Source of the DNA: Perca fluviatilis
Lineage: Eukaryota > Chordata > Actinopteri > Perciformes > Percidae
Assembly (NCBI RefSeq): GCF_010015445.1
Contig: NC_053116.1
Coordinates: 11,582,173 to 11,646,172, forward strand
DNA length: 64,000 bases
Reading direction: 5' to 3'
Program-made: the position numbers and the translations under genes
Shown here: piece after piece, positions 49,401 to 64,000 of the stretch
How the letters are laid out: each line of letters opens with the position of its first letter
Numbering within the stretch: the stretch's first letter is position 1
The notes under the pieces: generated by a model
Database searches by the model: none
What the model was told of the DNA's origin: nothing
Seen by the model: only the letters and a program-made list of their open reading frames with translations

Positions 49401-51216
49401 CCCCGCTTCATTACCTCATAATGGTAATGTAAATTAGGCAAAGCTTAATGCTGTGATGTATTACGCAATTCAGAGAACTTTTAAGCATAGATTGCAAGAT
49501 ATTCTGCAGTTATGTAAAGTATTTAAGGGCTAAATCATGCAAAATTACTGTTGTGGTTCTTTTAAAGCGAGACTATGTAATGTAACTTTTGCTTAACAAG
49601 TGGTGATAACTTGATAATGGTAAAAAAAACATAGTGTAAAAGCTGGAGGTGTAACAAGCAGTCAGAAAAGTCAGAGTCAGACAGTCAATAAATTGACTCA
49701 GTGATGTCAGTTATACTGTATATATCTAAAGTGTGCTTACATTAGCCACCATGAGCTACTGGTCATACCAGACCAAGCCAAACAACAAACCTCTGAGATT
49801 ATAAAATAGAGCAAGGGCGCATTTTATCGCAGATTAACTAAACATTTTGTTTGCAAAAGGCAGAGTGTTATTTTCTCTATAAGAATATTACATGGTCTTG
49901 CTTTAACACAAACATAACCTAATACCAAAATACCAAGACAAAGAATGCATCAGTGAATCAGGAGAGCATATGTGCTGTGTCTTGGTGCTTTTTAGGACAG
50001 ACCTGCTTGGAAAGATCACATGTCCTGGCTATCATAATTGCTTTACATATTGAATATACAGTAAGCTGCATTAGGCATTCTATACTTTTTGTATCGATCT
50101 GTCCCTGTATTTCTTTGCGCAACCTTTTATGCATGCATCTACAACAGCAACAAGGATGTCAGCTTTTTCCCCTCCATTAGCTTGTTACTCCTCTTTCTTA
50201 AATGATTCATGGATATACATTTGTCTGTTGTTTTTCCTGTCATTAGGGAGTCTCCTTCCATTATGTTTCAACTGCATGTTTGCTTGTGATGAAAGCGTTC
50301 ATAATGAACCCACCAAATGTTCATCCAGACTTAATGTTTCTGACTTCAGAACGACATGCAAGGCCAACTTTTATTGCGATTACAAGCTCCTTTTCTGTGT
50401 CAGATTCAAATTTCATGCTCGCTTTCAGTCTTGTATGACATTTAAGTCTCTTCCCTTTGTTCGGAGGGGACATCCCCTGATAAGCCAAGTTTGGTTTTTT
50501 TGACCTCTCTGCAAGATGTTATTGTTTATTTCCGCATTTCAACACTTCATTGCACTCTCTTTGGTGCTAAACTTTACCAAACACTCTCTATATCCAGTAT
50601 TATATAAATCAAAAATGGGCCAGTGAGTATATGGAAAGAGATTTTGGGTGCAGAGAATCCCTAGAGTCGAAGTATCATGGGTACCTTAACTTTAGCCTGA
50701 CATCATTTCTACCAGGCCCAGTTTTTCGTCGCTAGTTACATGTTACTGGTGGCGAGAGATTTAAAATAAATACAGTGTATATACATGAGAACTCAAAATT
50801 GTTCATGCTTGGCAGTGAAGCCGCATTTCACAGCATACGAGAAAATAGTTTTATCCACACATGCACGTCGAGGAAAGACTGTGGGTTTATGAACACGGAC
50901 CACAGTGATATGGTGGTTAGGCATACAAACCTATTAGAATTATTCATTGTGTTCACCAAAAGGCATATTGTCTGGCAGTGACGTCCTTTGCTTCTTCTTC
51001 ACTTAAAAATTGGCTGTTGATCGTGATTCTCCCTCTCTATTCTCATGGATTTTCACAGAGCGAGATGGGAGATGCTATCTTTTGCTTGCAGCCATGCTTT
51101 TATGTTTTTACAAAGAGGTAGGCTACTGTGCACCCACCTTCTCTTTTCTCTCCGTCTATGTCTCACTGTTTCTCTCGCTTGTGCACAGGCAGGCAGTTAG
51201 TGCAGAAGCAGGCACC

Positions 51217-64000
<12,784 letters not shown>

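Overview
This is a window of a ray-finned fish nuclear genome, probably a percomorph-like teleost. The genes are vertebrate-type with many short exons, the introns carry tRNA-derived SINEs, hAT-type and TTAA-flanked MITEs and long (GT)n tracts, and gene order resembles the human 12q13 block (COQ10A, ANKRD52, RNF41, DGKA). The species cannot be named from sequence alone. I see no bacterial, viral or CRISPR-like system, and no convincing undescribed biological system.

Layout. (1) 342-3276, minus strand: coq10a, five coding exons, 249 aa, a mitochondrial coenzyme Q-binding START-domain protein. (2) 3277-4852: a 1.6 kb head-to-head intergenic region shared with the next gene, holding a perfect 24-bp-arm palindrome, a (TA)n tract and a fold-back element. 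(3) 4853-23832, plus strand: ankrd52, 28 coding exons, 1078 aa, the ankyrin-repeat regulatory subunit of protein phosphatase 6. A single poly(A) signal at 33463 implies a 3'UTR of about 9.6 kb. (4) About 34690-40670, plus: rnf41 (Nrdp1), five coding exons, 318 aa, a RING E3 ubiquitin ligase with a GC-AG first coding intron and two upstream noncoding exons. (5) About 42600 to the window edge, plus: dgka, diacylglycerol kinase alpha, with 22 coding exons seen (51217-64000, about 704 codons). Its last exon is cut by the window end and its leader exon(s) probably lie several kb upstream.

The four genes are an ordinary syntenic neighbourhood, not a pathway. Coq10 serves respiration, Ankrd52/PP6 dephosphorylation, Rnf41 ubiquitination of receptors, and Dgka lipid and calcium signalling.

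The richest part is the intronic mobile DNA. Several hAT-type elements have readable 8-bp target-site duplications. Six fold-back or MITE elements sit at TTAA sites. Two tRNA-derived SINEs have 14-17 bp duplications, and one of them was later split by a hAT element. There is also a LINE reverse-transcriptase fossil. Many of these elements end only 65-100 bp upstream of a 3' splice site. All exon boundaries below were derived by hand from splice signals, reading phase and remembered human family sequence. No alignment program was run.
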